Numbered from the stretch's first letter, positions 19,835 to 27,791 are shown. The stretch: 39,079 bases of DNA from Longicatena sp. (GCA_020025055.1 JAHHST010000002.1:1-39079), one strand, 5' to 3'. Numbers and translations are program-made. The notes: generated by a model from the sequence alone, not told the origin.

Positions 19835-20437
19835 ATGAAAAAAGTATTGCCTTTATTAGCTCTAGTAGGTGGTGCAGCAGCCTTAGTAGCTTATAAAATG
19901 AAAAAGGATGAACAGAAAAAAATTGCGGATTTAGATGAAGGTCTATTGTATGATGATGCACTTGTTAAACTAGACGATACACTTAACTCAACAAATGAAA
20001 CAAAATCAAATGACGATAATACAGAAAATTTAAATACTTTTAATGATAATGATATCCATCTCGATAAAGAAGTTAAAAATGAAGTTTACGATGAAACATA
20101 TACACATTTAACATCAAATGAGATGAATTTGTTAGAAGAAGATACTGATGCAAGAATTGCGTCTTTAGATGAAAAAAATGATATTCATACAAAAGAAAGA
20201 CCTGTACAACATCATCTACAATTTTTAGATGAAAGCAAAATGAATCAATTTAAAAATGAAGTTATTAATCGTGGCTATGTAATAACAAAAGGAGCTTGCG
20301 AATTGGAATTAATTGTGTTGCATATTACACCAATTGACTCTGTTAAAATTATGGCTAATATATATTATTTAGCTGATGTTGCTGCAGTTTATGATGGTAT
20401 TTACAAAGGTTGGGAAACTAAAGTTATTTCTGAATAA
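19835..20437 (+). CDS. Membrane-anchored protein with an RraB-like C-terminal domain
   Basis: The start was set at ATG 19835, giving 200 aa; an ATG-like start 12 codons earlier lies on the -10 region. Residues 5-20 are a hydrophobic segment (LPLLALVGGAAALVAY) followed by KMKK, so the protein is probably anchored with the bulk in the cytosol. Residues ~30-125 are an acidic, Asn/Asp/Glu-rich linker. The last ~70 residues form a compact domain with GYVITKGACELELIVLHI and VYDGIYKGWETKVI. The latter resembles the G-x-YDGWE motif of the RraB family (inhibitors of RNase E), but the match is by eye. Function is unproven. A terminator follows. Confidence 0.6.
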   Translation: MKKVLPLLALVGGAAALVAYKMKKDEQKKIADLDEGLLYDDALVKLDDTLNSTNETKSNDDNTENLNTFNDNDIHLDKEVKNEVYDETYTHLTSNEMNLLEEDTDARIASLDEKNDIHTKERPVQHHLQFLDESKMNQFKNEVINRGYVITKGACELELIVLHITPIDSVKIMANIYYLADVAAVYDGIYKGWETKVISE

Positions 20438-20456
20438 TTAAAATAAAAAAATTATC

Positions 20457-20489
20457 AAGATTGTCTGCATATCGTAGATAATCTTTTTT
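20457..20489 (+). terminator. Rho-independent terminator
   Basis: Arms AAGATTGTCT (20457-20466) and AGATAATCTT (20476-20485, one G-U) with a nine-base loop and a T run. It ends the RraB-like gene. Confidence 0.85.
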
Positions 20490-20498
20490 ATATTATAG

Positions 20499-20526
20499 TT
20501 GAAATAAAAAATGTATTGTATATAAT
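20499..20526 (+). promoter_or_regulatory. Promoter of the split HdeD-like gene
   Basis: TTGAAA (20499-20504), 16 bases, TATAAT (20521-20526). A start near 20533 puts the SD GGGAGG six bases before ATG 20551. Confidence 0.75.
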
Positions 20527-20550
20527 ATTTAACTATATGGGAGGTAGTAT

Positions 20551-21870
20551 ATGTTTCAGCGTAGTTTTAATTTTATTACGATGATATTAATTGGGCTACT
20601 TTTTTGTTTTTTAGGATTTGCATTTATTTTCGGTTCTTTAGGAATTTGGAATTGGTTATATTTTATATTTGTAGTCAGTATATCGATTGTAACAATATTA
20701 AAAATTTCTAATTTAATCTAAAATTTTAAAAGTGTTAATCATAAGATTACATCAATCTATGAAATTATTATTTGGTGTATTCTAATTTTTATAGCGTTTT
20801 TCGAATCTAAGATTTTCTATATAATGTTACCAAAATTAATAGGTATATGGATTCTGTTTCATGCTGCAATAAAAATAATTGTGATTTACGTTAAATTAAA
20901 AGATAATTTAAAAATTTCTATATTTAAAATAATCTTTTTATTTGGTGATTTGTGCATGAGCTCATTTTTATTAGAAAATCCAACACAACATCATGTTTTT
21001 ATAAATATTGTGACGGGAAGTTACTTTTTAATTTACGGATTTAATTCAATAGTTGAATGCATTCGTGAATGTGTACCAAATAATAGTAAAATATCTATAA
21101 ATAAAAAAATGAGATTAGCAGTAACTCCATTTATTTCTGCAATAATTCCACCACGATTATTGCATGTTTTACTAGATGAAGATAATGAAGTAGAAATAAA
21201 TGAAAAGTTTAATACGATAAAAAAGGAAATTCCAATTGATTTAGAGGTAATGATTCATATCGCTCCTAGTGGGCCTGCAATGCTAGGTCATACAGATTTA
21301 ATTTATAAAAATAAAGTCATATCGTATGGATGTTATGATCCACATGAACGACACTTATTTGGAACACTTGGAGATGGTGTTGTATTAGTTGCGGAGAAAA
21401 GCTCATATTTATATAATTGTTTAAAAAATGAAAATAAAGTACTTATAAGTTTTGGATTAACTTTAACGGATAATCAAAAGAATAAATTGAATCAAAAATT
21501 AAAAGATGTATTTTCAAATTTAATTGATTTTTATAGTGATGAAGATTTAAAACAACAAGGTTTGCCTTATAAGGGTCTATGTGATGATTATATAAGTAGA
21601 GTATCTAGAAATACAAAAAATCCTAAATATTATAAAATTAAAAATGGGAAAATGAAAACATTTTTTGTTTTATATACAAATTGTGTATATTTTATGGCAA
21701 ATCTATTAAAAGAAATAGGTTTAAATTTAGTTGATTTAAGTGGAATTATTTCTCCTGGAGCCTATTATGATTTTATGAATAAACAATTTAAGAGTAACAA
21801 AAGCTTTGTTATATCTAGAAAGGTATTAAGAAAACAAGATGCAGATCAGTTTTTAGATTGCAGTAGTTAA
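20551..21870 (+). pseudogene. HdeD/DUF308-like membrane protein, split by an in-frame TAA
   Basis: The frame from ATG 20551 (SD GGGAGG) runs 56 codons to TAA 20719-20721, then stays open in the same frame to 21870. The 5' part has two membrane helices (FITMILIGLLFCFLGFAF and WNWLYFIFVVSISIVTIL). The downstream part continues with four more (EIIIWCILIFIAFFE; KLIGIWILFHAAIKIIVIYV; IFKIIFLFGDLCMSSFLL; VFINIVTGSYFLIYGF), together the six-helix HdeD/DUF308 pattern. The 348-aa piece from ATG 20824 has no SD, so it is probably not a separate gene. A soluble C-terminal domain of ~210 residues holds GHTD (156 of the 348-aa piece) and YTNCVYFMANLL (Cys287). Single-base change, sequencing error or readthrough are all possible. 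Confidence 0.7.
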
Positions 21871-21884
21871 AAATAATATTATGA

Positions 21885-21914
21885 TTGTTTTCATTGTTAA
21901 TTTCATTGTATAAT
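21885..21914 (+). promoter_or_regulatory. Promoter of the ecfA1-ecfA2-ecfT-truA operon
   Basis: TTGTTT (21885-21890), 18 bases, TATAAT (21909-21914), 27 bases before the ecfA1 ATG. No terminator is seen between the HdeD-like gene and this promoter. Confidence 0.65.
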
Positions 21915-21940
21915 GGGATAGCCAAATTTGAGGTGATGAT

Positions 21941-22768
21941 ATGGATAAGATAAGTGTTGAAAATTTAACATTTTCATATGATAAAGAAAAAAATGCAGTA
22001 GAAGATGTTTCTTTTTCCATTGCAGAAGGAAGTTATACTACAATTGTTGGACATAACGGAAGTGGAAAAAGTACCATTGCAAAGTTATTAATTGGACTTT
22101 TAGATAAAGATCAAGGTCACATTTATATAGATAATCAAGAATTAGATTATGATTCTGTATACGATATTCGTGATAAAGTTGGAATTGTATTTCAAAACCC
22201 AGATAATCAATTTATTGGAGCAACAGTTGCGGACGATATAGCATTTGGATTAGAAAATCATCAAATTAAATCAGAAAAAATGCAATCGATTATTGAAAAA
22301 TTTGCTAATAAGGTTGGTATGATTAAATACCTAGATAGTGAGCCAACAAAGCTATCTGGTGGGCAGAAGCAAAGAGTAGCGATTGCAGGGGTATTGGCTA
22401 TGACACCTGAAATTATTATTTTTGATGAATCGACAAGTATGCTTGATCCACAAGGGAAAGCAGACATTAACGAATTGATTCAAGAAATACATAAAGAAAG
22501 TAATATTACTATTATTTCCATTACTCATGATATTGAAGAAGTTTCTAAATCAGATTATGTAATTGTAATGGATCGTGGACATGTAGTTATGCGTGGAAAA
22601 CCTGATGAAATTTTATTAAAAGAAAAAGAGTTAGTGAAGTTGCAGCTCGATATACCTTTTGCTTTAAAATTTACAAATGCATTAAAAAAAGAAAATATTG
22701 ATATAAAATCGTGCACGACATTAGAAAGGGTGGTTGAAGAAGTATGCCAATTACGTTTAAAAATGTAG
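21941..22768 (+). CDS. ecfA1: ECF transporter ATPase EcfA1
   Basis: One of two ATPases of the energy-coupling module that powers uptake of vitamins or metals by separate S-components in the membrane. The 275-aa product has Walker A GHNGSGKS (37-44), a Q-loop (VFQNPDNQF), the signature LSGGQKQR, Walker B IIIFDESTSMLD and the H-loop (ITHD). The residue after the catalytic Glu is Ser instead of Ala/Pro, as in other EcfA1 proteins. SD GAGGTGAT precedes ATG 21941. It overlaps ecfA2 by 25 bases. Confidence 0.95.
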   Translation: MDKISVENLTFSYDKEKNAVEDVSFSIAEGSYTTIVGHNGSGKSTIAKLLIGLLDKDQGHIYIDNQELDYDSVYDIRDKVGIVFQNPDNQFIGATVADDIAFGLENHQIKSEKMQSIIEKFANKVGMIKYLDSEPTKLSGGQKQRVAIAGVLAMTPEIIIFDESTSMLDPQGKADINELIQEIHKESNITIISITHDIEEVSKSDYVIVMDRGHVVMRGKPDEILLKEKELVKLQLDIPFALKFTNALKKENIDIKSCTTLERVVEEVCQLRLKM

Positions 22769-23604
22769 AACATACATATAATAATGGAACACCTTTTGAA
22801 TATGTTGCATTAAAGAATATTAGTCTACAAATTCCAGAAGGAAAAGTTACCGCAATTATTGGAGAAACTGGAAGTGGAAAAACAACATTAGTACAGCATT
22901 TGAATGCATTACTATTACCTACGCAAGGTGAACTAGAAATATTAGATAAAAAAATAATTGCGACAGAAAAACCAACGGATTTAAAAGCATTAAGAAAACA
23001 AGTTGGATTAGTGTTTCAATTTCCAGAATATCAACTATTTGAAGAAACAATTGCAAAAGATATTGCGTTTGGACCTAAAAATTTTGGTGCAAGTGAAGAA
23101 GAAGCTTTGACTATTGTTAAAGAAATCATGCCTGTAGTAGGGTTAGATGAAAGTTATATGGAGAAATCACCTTTTGATTTATCTGGAGGTCAAAAAAGAA
23201 GAGTTGCAATAGCAGGAATTCTTGCGATGAATCCAAATGTATTGGTATTAGATGAACCTACCGCTGGACTTGACCCACAAGGGGCAAAAGACATGATGGA
23301 CTTATTTGTTAGAACAAATAAAGAATTTCATAAAACAGTATTAATTGTTACTCACGATATGGAGCATGTATTAAATTACTGTGATGAAGTGATTGTCGTA
23401 AAAAATGGTGAAATCAAAAAGCAATGTCAAGTACAGGAGTTTTTTGAGTCTTTAGAATTACTAGAAGAATTAAGAATTAACCCTCCTGCAATCATTCGAT
23501 TAAGAGAAGAATTAATTAAAGTAGGATTTCATATCGATTCTTCTATACTTAGTATTGATGAATTAGCAAAGACTGTTGCAAAAGAGGTGAAACATCATGA
23601 ATAA
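22744..23604 (+). CDS. ecfA2: ECF transporter ATPase EcfA2
   Basis: Second ATPase of the ECF module, acting as a heterodimer with EcfA1. The 286-aa product has Walker A GETGSGKTT, Q-loop VFQFPEYQLFEETI, the signature LSGGQKRR, Walker B VLVLDEPTAGLDP and H-loop VTHDMEHV. It ends in the C-terminal helical domain typical of EcfA proteins. The start overlaps ecfA1 by 25 bases and its end overlaps ecfT by eight, so translation is coupled. Confidence 0.95.
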   Translation: MPITFKNVEHTYNNGTPFEYVALKNISLQIPEGKVTAIIGETGSGKTTLVQHLNALLLPTQGELEILDKKIIATEKPTDLKALRKQVGLVFQFPEYQLFEETIAKDIAFGPKNFGASEEEALTIVKEIMPVVGLDESYMEKSPFDLSGGQKRRVAIAGILAMNPNVLVLDEPTAGLDPQGAKDMMDLFVRTNKEFHKTVLIVTHDMEHVLNYCDEVIVVKNGEIKKQCQVQEFFESLELLEELRINPPAIIRLREELIKVGFHIDSSILSIDELAKTVAKEVKHHE

Positions 23605-24409
23605 TATAGCATTAGGAAAATATTTACCTTTAAATTCTGTTATTCATAAGATGGATCCACGAGCTAAAATATGTGCAATGTTAATTATGATGATTGCAAT
23701 TTTTATACCTGCAGGATATACAGGTTATATGATTATGGGAGTTGTTATTATTGCAGTAGCGCAGTTAGCAAAATTAAAAATGAACTTTTTATGGAGAGCA
23801 ATGAAGCCAATGTTGTTTATGTTGAGCTTTTTGTTAATCATAAATTTAATCGTTGTTCGCACTGGAAATGTGTTGATTACTATTGGCGGTTGGTCAATTT
23901 ATTCAGATGCTATTTCACAGACTTTATATATTGTTGTGCGTTTAGCTTTAATGATTATGATTACAACTATTTTAACTGCAACAACAAAGCCATTAGAATT
24001 AACATTAGGAATTGAAGATTTATTAAAGCCATTTAAAGTTATTCATGTTCCTGCTCATGAAATTGCAATGATGATTTCTATTGCCTTAAGATTTATTCCT
24101 ACATTAATTGAAGAAACACAACGTATTATGAAAGCGCAGGCTTCTCGTGGTGTCGATATGGAGAATGGAAAATTAATGGATAAAATGAAAGCCATCTTAT
24201 CTCTTATTGTCCCTTTATTCGTGTCTGCGTTTCAACGTGCCGAAGAATTAGCATATGCTATGGAAGCAAGAGGCTATATTCCAAATCGCCATAGAACACG
24301 CTATAAACAGCTGAAAATGAAAGGCATGGATTATGTTCTATTGATTGGGTGTTTTTGTATATTAGGAATAATTATTTTATTAAGTGTAGGAAATTTTGGT
24401 TTAATTTAA
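23597..24409 (+). CDS. ecfT: ECF transporter transmembrane protein EcfT
   Basis: Membrane scaffold joining EcfA1/A2 to S-components. The 270-aa product has several hydrophobic helices in its first ~150 residues and a cytosolic coupling domain with the two Ala-Arg-Gly-type motifs (ASRGVD and EARGYIP) that contact the ATPases. SD GAGGTGAAAC lies in ecfA2. No S-component gene is in the window, as expected of a group II (shared) module. Confidence 0.95.
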   Translation: MNNIALGKYLPLNSVIHKMDPRAKICAMLIMMIAIFIPAGYTGYMIMGVVIIAVAQLAKLKMNFLWRAMKPMLFMLSFLLIINLIVVRTGNVLITIGGWSIYSDAISQTLYIVVRLALMIMITTILTATTKPLELTLGIEDLLKPFKVIHVPAHEIAMMISIALRFIPTLIEETQRIMKAQASRGVDMENGKLMDKMKAILSLIVPLFVSAFQRAEELAYAMEARGYIPNRHRTRYKQLKMKGMDYVLLIGCFCILGIIILLSVGNFGLI

Positions 24410-24420
24410 TAGGTAAAAAA

Positions 24421-25164
24421 ATGACAAGATATAAAGCAATTGTTAGTTATGATGGAAGTCAGTATGGTGGATGGCAGAAGCAACTTAACACAAATTCAAT
24501 TCAAGAAGAAATTGAAAAGGCATTAAAGACAATGCATAAGCATCAAGTTGAAATAGTAGCAAGTGGCAGAACAGATGCAAAAGTTCATGCGATTGCGCAA
24601 GTCTTTCATTTTGATAGCAGTATGGAAGTAAAAGAAGGTCATTGGGAAAGAGCATTAAATTCCTTGTTACCAAAGGATATTCGTATTCAAAAAGTAGAAC
24701 GTGTTAGTGATGAATTTCATGCTCGTTTTGATGCAATTAGTAAACGATATGATTTTTTAATTACAAATGATGTATTAAATCCATTTTTAGAAAATTATAT
24801 GGCAAAAGAACATCATACATTAGATGTATCTTATATGAAAGATTGCGCAACTGTTTTTTTAGGAACACATGATTTTACAAGTTTTACTAGTAATAAAATT
24901 GATCCTAGGAAACCACGAGAAAAAACAATAACTCGATTAGATGTAATAGAGGAAGAAAATTGTATTCGTTTGGTTTTTGAAGGAACGGGATTTCTAAGAT
25001 ATATGGTAAGAATGATTTCTCAAACATTAATAGAAGCAGGAAAACATCGTTTAACTAAAGAAGATATCAAGCAAATGTTAGAAATGAAGGATAAACATGC
25101 ATGCCGATATAAAGCGGCACCGCAAGGATTGTATTTAGTTAAAGTTAATTATAAAGGCGAGTAA
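24421..25164 (+). CDS. truA: tRNA pseudouridine(38-40) synthase TruA
   Basis: Converts uridines 38-40 of the anticodon stem-loop to pseudouridine. The 247-aa product has YDGSQYGGWQKQ at the N-terminus and the catalytic Asp52 in SGRTDAKVHA, then NSLLPKDIRI and FLRYMVRMI. A longer frame from 24349 overlaps ecfT; ATG 24421 matches the family start, although the SD is weak (AGGT). It is the last gene of the ecf operon, as in many Firmicutes. Confidence 0.95.
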   Translation: MTRYKAIVSYDGSQYGGWQKQLNTNSIQEEIEKALKTMHKHQVEIVASGRTDAKVHAIAQVFHFDSSMEVKEGHWERALNSLLPKDIRIQKVERVSDEFHARFDAISKRYDFLITNDVLNPFLENYMAKEHHTLDVSYMKDCATVFLGTHDFTSFTSNKIDPRKPREKTITRLDVIEEENCIRLVFEGTGFLRYMVRMISQTLIEAGKHRLTKEDIKQMLEMKDKHACRYKAAPQGLYLVKVNYKGE

Positions 25165-25176
25165 TCGTCTTTTTTT
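25155..25176 (+). terminator. Terminator overlapping the truA stop
   Basis: Arms AGGCGA (25155-25160) and TCGTCT (25165-25170, one G-U) with a GTAA loop that contains the truA TAA, followed by seven T. The hairpin is short but the layout is typical. Confidence 0.7.
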
Positions 25177-25241
25177 GTATATATTGTGTAAAAGTACAAG
25201 GATTGTGGTATAGTTACAAAGGAAAAGATGAGGTGATTTCA

Positions 25242-26045
25242 ATGCGAAAGACAAATTATCATACTCATACAGCTAGATGTATGCATGCAAATGGGAAAGA
25301 TGAGGAATATGTTCTAGCAGCTATTGAAGCAGGATATGAAGAATTAGGTTTTTCAGATCATACACCATGGAAATATGATAGTGATTTTGTAGCACATATG
25401 AGAATGCGATTAGATCAATTTGATGAATATTATAATAGTATAAAAAAACTCCAAGAAAAATATAAAAATGATATTAAAATTCTAATTGGCTTAGAGTGTG
25501 AATATTATCCCAAATATATGAAATGGTTAGAATCTTTTGTTAAAGAGTATGAATTAGATTATATTATTTTAGGAAATCATTACTATGATACTGATGAAAA
25601 AAGAATTTATTATGGACGATATTGTCAAGATGATTCTTATGTAACAAAATATATAGATGGGGCAATTGAAGGAATGAAGACAGGCTTATATTCATATTTA
25701 GCACATCCAGATTTATTTATGAGAGGAAAAATAGAATTTGATGATTTTGCCAAAGAAGAATCATATCGCCTTTGTAAAGTAGCAAAAGAATTAGATATTC
25801 CTTTAGAATACAATCTTGCGGGAGCACAATATAATGATGAATTAGGAAAAGAACAATATCCACATAGAGAATTTTGGAAAATAGTTGCAGAGGTAGGAAA
25901 TAAAGCAATTATTGGTGTAGATGCTCATGATCCATCTGCTTTAAGAACAGATTATTATAGAAATCAAGCCATAGAAAGATTAAAAAAATTAAAAATAGAA
26001 ATTGTAGATCATATAGATTGTAGTAAAATTAAGGAAAAGCATTAA
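25242..26045 (+). CDS. PHP-family phosphatase, histidinol-phosphatase-like
   Basis: The 267-aa product is of the PHP-domain type that includes the HisJ/HisK histidinol-phosphatases. Likely metal ligands are H7 and H9 (NYHTHT), H40 (SDHTPW), E85 or E87 (GLECEYY), H113 (GNHYY), H155 (LAHPDL), D227 and H229 (GVDAHDP). The start at ATG 25242, with SD GAGGTGAT, was preferred over an earlier in-frame ATG-like codon upstream of the SD. No other his gene is nearby, so the physiological substrate may be another phosphate ester. It has a weak promoter (TATAGT 25209-25214 with TTGTGT 19 bases upstream) and sits between truA and rplM. Confidence 0.75.
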   Translation: MRKTNYHTHTARCMHANGKDEEYVLAAIEAGYEELGFSDHTPWKYDSDFVAHMRMRLDQFDEYYNSIKKLQEKYKNDIKILIGLECEYYPKYMKWLESFVKEYELDYIILGNHYYDTDEKRIYYGRYCQDDSYVTKYIDGAIEGMKTGLYSYLAHPDLFMRGKIEFDDFAKEESYRLCKVAKELDIPLEYNLAGAQYNDELGKEQYPHREFWKIVAEVGNKAIIGVDAHDPSALRTDYYRNQAIERLKKLKIEIVDHIDCSKIKEKH

Positions 26046-26061
26046 TTTTTTATAAATTATA

Positions 26062-26090
26062 TTGACTTATTGTAATTTTGATAATAAACT
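26062..26090 (+). promoter_or_regulatory. Promoter of rplM-rpsI
   Basis: TTGACT (26062-26067), 17 bases, TAAACT (26085-26090). Predicted start is about 26097, just before the leader hairpins. Confidence 0.6.
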
Positions 26091-26096
26091 ATTAAA

Positions 26097-26150
26097 TAGG
26101 CACTTAAGCCTTTGTAGCCCCGGAAACTACATAGGAAAGGAAGAATAAAT
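26097..26150 (+). promoter_or_regulatory. rplM leader, possible L13-type autoregulatory RNA
   Basis: Two small hairpins follow the promoter: AGGC and GCCT (26098-26110 region) and TGTAG with CTACA (about 26113-26131) around a CCCCGGAAA loop, then SD GGAAAGGAAG. Position and two-hairpin layout resemble the L13 leader known in Firmicutes. I could not compare it with the Rfam model, so the family call is tentative. Confidence 0.45.
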
Positions 26151-26588
26151 ATGCGCCAAACAACATTTACAAAACCTGCAGACGTTAAACGTACTTGGTA
26201 CGTAGTAGATGGAGCAGGAAAGACTTTAGGTCGTTTATCTACTGAAGTAGCAGCAGTGTTAAGAGGAAAACATAAACCTACATACACTCCAAACGTTGAC
26301 TGTGGAGATTTCGTTATCGTAATCAATGCAGACAAAATCGAAATGACAGGAAACAAATTAGATGGTAAAAAATACTACAACCACTCTGGTTATGCTGGAG
26401 GAATGCGTGTACGTACAGCTCGCAACATGAAAGAAAACTATACTGTTGAATGGGTTGAAAGATCTATTTATGGTATGTTACCTCATACTAAATTAGGTGA
26501 TAACATGCGTAGACATCTATTTGTTTACACAGGGGCAGAACACCCACACGCAGCTCAACAACCAGTTGAGTTAAAAATCAAAGGATAG
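26151..26588 (+). CDS. rplM: 50S ribosomal protein L13
   Basis: L13 (uL13) is an early assembly protein of the large subunit. The 145-aa product has MRQTTFTKPADVKRTWYVVDG-type N-terminus, GKTLGRLSTEVAAVLRGKHKPTY and the C-terminal YTGAEHPHAAQQP. The length is normal. It is cotranscribed with rpsI, 12 bases downstream. Confidence 0.97.
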   Translation: MRQTTFTKPADVKRTWYVVDGAGKTLGRLSTEVAAVLRGKHKPTYTPNVDCGDFVIVINADKIEMTGNKLDGKKYYNHSGYAGGMRVRTARNMKENYTVEWVERSIYGMLPHTKLGDNMRRHLFVYTGAEHPHAAQQPVELKIKG

Positions 26589-26600
26589 GAGGAAAAAGAA

Positions 26601-27005
26601 ATGGCAGCTAAGAAAAATACAGTAACTTACAATGGTACAGGACGCCGTAAAACTTCTGTTGCTCGTGTCTTTATGACTCCAGGAACAGGAAATATTGTTG
26701 TTAATGGTAAAACATTAGAAGAATACTTACCTTTAGAAACTTTACGTATGGTTGTTCGTTCACCATTAGAATTAACAGAAACATTAAGTCAATTTGATAT
26801 TAAAATCAACGTACAAGGTGGAGGATACACTGGTCAAGCTGGTGCTATGCGTCACGGTATCACTCGTGCTTTAATGGAAGCAAGTGCTGATTACAGACCT
26901 GCATTAAAAGCAGCTGGATTCGTTACTCGTGATCCACGTGCTAAAGAACGTAAGAAATACGGTTTAAAAGCAGCACGTCGTGCACCTCAATTCTCAAAAC
27001 GTTAA
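26601..27005 (+). CDS. rpsI: 30S ribosomal protein S9
   Basis: S9 (uS9) reaches the P-site tRNA with its C-terminal tail. The 134-aa product has [15 protein letters not shown], the [19 protein letters not shown] block and the ending [17 protein letters not shown], whose final Lys-Arg is conserved. SD TAGGAGG overlaps the rplM stop. A strong terminator follows. Confidence 0.97.
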   Translation: MAAKKNTVTYNGTGRRKTSVARVFMTPGTGNIVVNGKTLEEYLPLETLRMVVRSPLELTETLSQFDIKINVQGGGYTGQAGAMRHGITRALMEASADYRPALKAAGFVTRDPRAKERKKYGLKAARRAPQFSKR

Positions 27006-27046
27006 TTTTCTTATCGTTCAAGAATTGTCAACGATTCAAAAAAAGT

Positions 27047-27074
27047 CAAAAAGTCCCATTTATGGGACTTTTTT
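27047..27074 (+). terminator. Terminator of rplM-rpsI
   Basis: Arms AAGTCCCAT (27051-27059) and ATGGGACTT (27062-27070) with a two-base loop, extended by A and T runs. Its last base meets the stop codon of the OrfA remnant on the other strand. Confidence 0.9.
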
Positions 27075-27190
27075 CATATTCCAATGAAATGAAAAAAGCG
27101 CTGCCTTGTAATGCCTTCAGGTATATCTGGTACTTTTCCTTCACGATACATCTCAATACATTTCATTTTAAATTCATAACTATAACGCAT
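27074..27190 (-). pseudogene. Remnant of an IS transposase OrfA (38 codons)
   Basis: On the minus strand an ATG at 27190 opens a 38-codon frame beginning MRYSYEFKMKCIEMYREGK and continuing VPDIPEGIT, then RQRFFHFIGI and a stop. The first ~28 residues resemble the N-terminus of HTH-type OrfA proteins of IS3-like elements, which usually continue for 80 or more residues. The last ~10 appear to be foreign sequence read into the rpsI terminator. SD AAGGAGGGG lies eight bases upstream. The frame is too short to be a working transposase; it marks a decayed insertion. Confidence 0.65.
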
Positions 27191-27198
27191 TAAAAATC

Positions 27199-27229
27199 CC
27201 CTCCTTACTGGTTTGTTCAGTAAAGAGGG
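27199..27229 (-). repeat. Hairpin repeat, copy A (before the OrfA remnant)
   Basis: Read on the minus strand, CCCTCTTTACTG and CAGTAAGGAGGG form a 12-bp stem with one U-G pair around AACAAAC, followed by TTTTT and the OrfA ATG. The 3' arm includes the SD. On the plus strand the wobble becomes a C-A mismatch, so minus is the sense strand. A close copy lies at 32221-32256. Confidence 0.75.
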
Positions 27230-27302
27230 TACATATCATTGATATATTGAATTAAAATTATGTTAGAAATAAAGATATCTTTTTATAGAAAGGAGTTTCA
27301 TT

Positions 27303-27524
27303 ATGAAAAAGAACACAAAAATATTATTAGGATGTCTTTTATTATTTGCGGTAGCTTATATGGTCATAGGCACATGTTTTTCAATAAATATTGATAAATC
27401 ACATGAAGAAACCATTGAATACCTTATCATTGATGAAAGTCCTCGAATTGTAGAGGAAACAGAAGATCATATTACCATTGAGCGTGATTTTAAAGCTGAT
27501 GAATTTATTTCATCTCCTGACTAA
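27303..27524 (+). CDS. Small membrane-anchored protein of unknown function
   Basis: The 73-aa product starts MKKNTKILLGCLLLFAVAYM, a positively charged end followed by one hydrophobic helix (about 8-26), then an acidic segment of ~45 residues. A Cys occurs after the helix (IGTC), but Thr at -1 is a poor lipobox, so a lipoprotein is unlikely. SD AAAGGAG is good. I recognise no family. It stands alone between the IS remnant and the ABC exporter, with no clear promoter. Confidence 0.6.
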   Translation: MKKNTKILLGCLLLFAVAYMVIGTCFSINIDKSHEETIEYLIIDESPRIVEETEDHITIERDFKADEFISSPD

Positions 27525-27762
27525 AGAATAGGCTAATCTACAATTTAAAAAAAACTTTAGGGATTTCTAGAAATCTTTACAGGTCTAACTCTATAATGTG
27601 TGATTTGGATCAATCACAAAGTTGAAACTAAAAAAACAGGAAATTTCCTACTTTTTTATATATTGTATTTCATTTATAGGGCTTTTTATATCCAAACTTA
27701 ATTCCAGTTTCATTTTACAATACGCGAAGAATTTATTAAAAACAATTAATTATATGAATATA
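27525..27762. other. Non-coding stretch with several palindromes
   Basis: No supported gene lies here. Three inverted repeats are visible: GATTTC/GAAATC around TA (27562-27575), TGTGATT with AATCACA (27599-27618, six-base loop) and AGGAAA/TTTCCT (27638-27649) flanked by A and T runs. The last may end transcription of the small gene. A T-rich half-terminator (ATTTATAGGGCTTTTT, about 27672-27687) lacks its 5' arm. Confidence 0.5.
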
Positions 27763-27791
27763 TTGACATGAAAAAACTATAGTTTTATATT
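27763..27791 (+). promoter_or_regulatory. Promoter of the ABC exporter with palindrome in the spacer
   Basis: TTGACA (27763-27768), 17 bases, TATATT (27786-27791). The spacer holds AAAACTA and TAGTTTT as a perfect 14-base palindrome (27773-27786), a possible repressor site. Confidence 0.7.
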
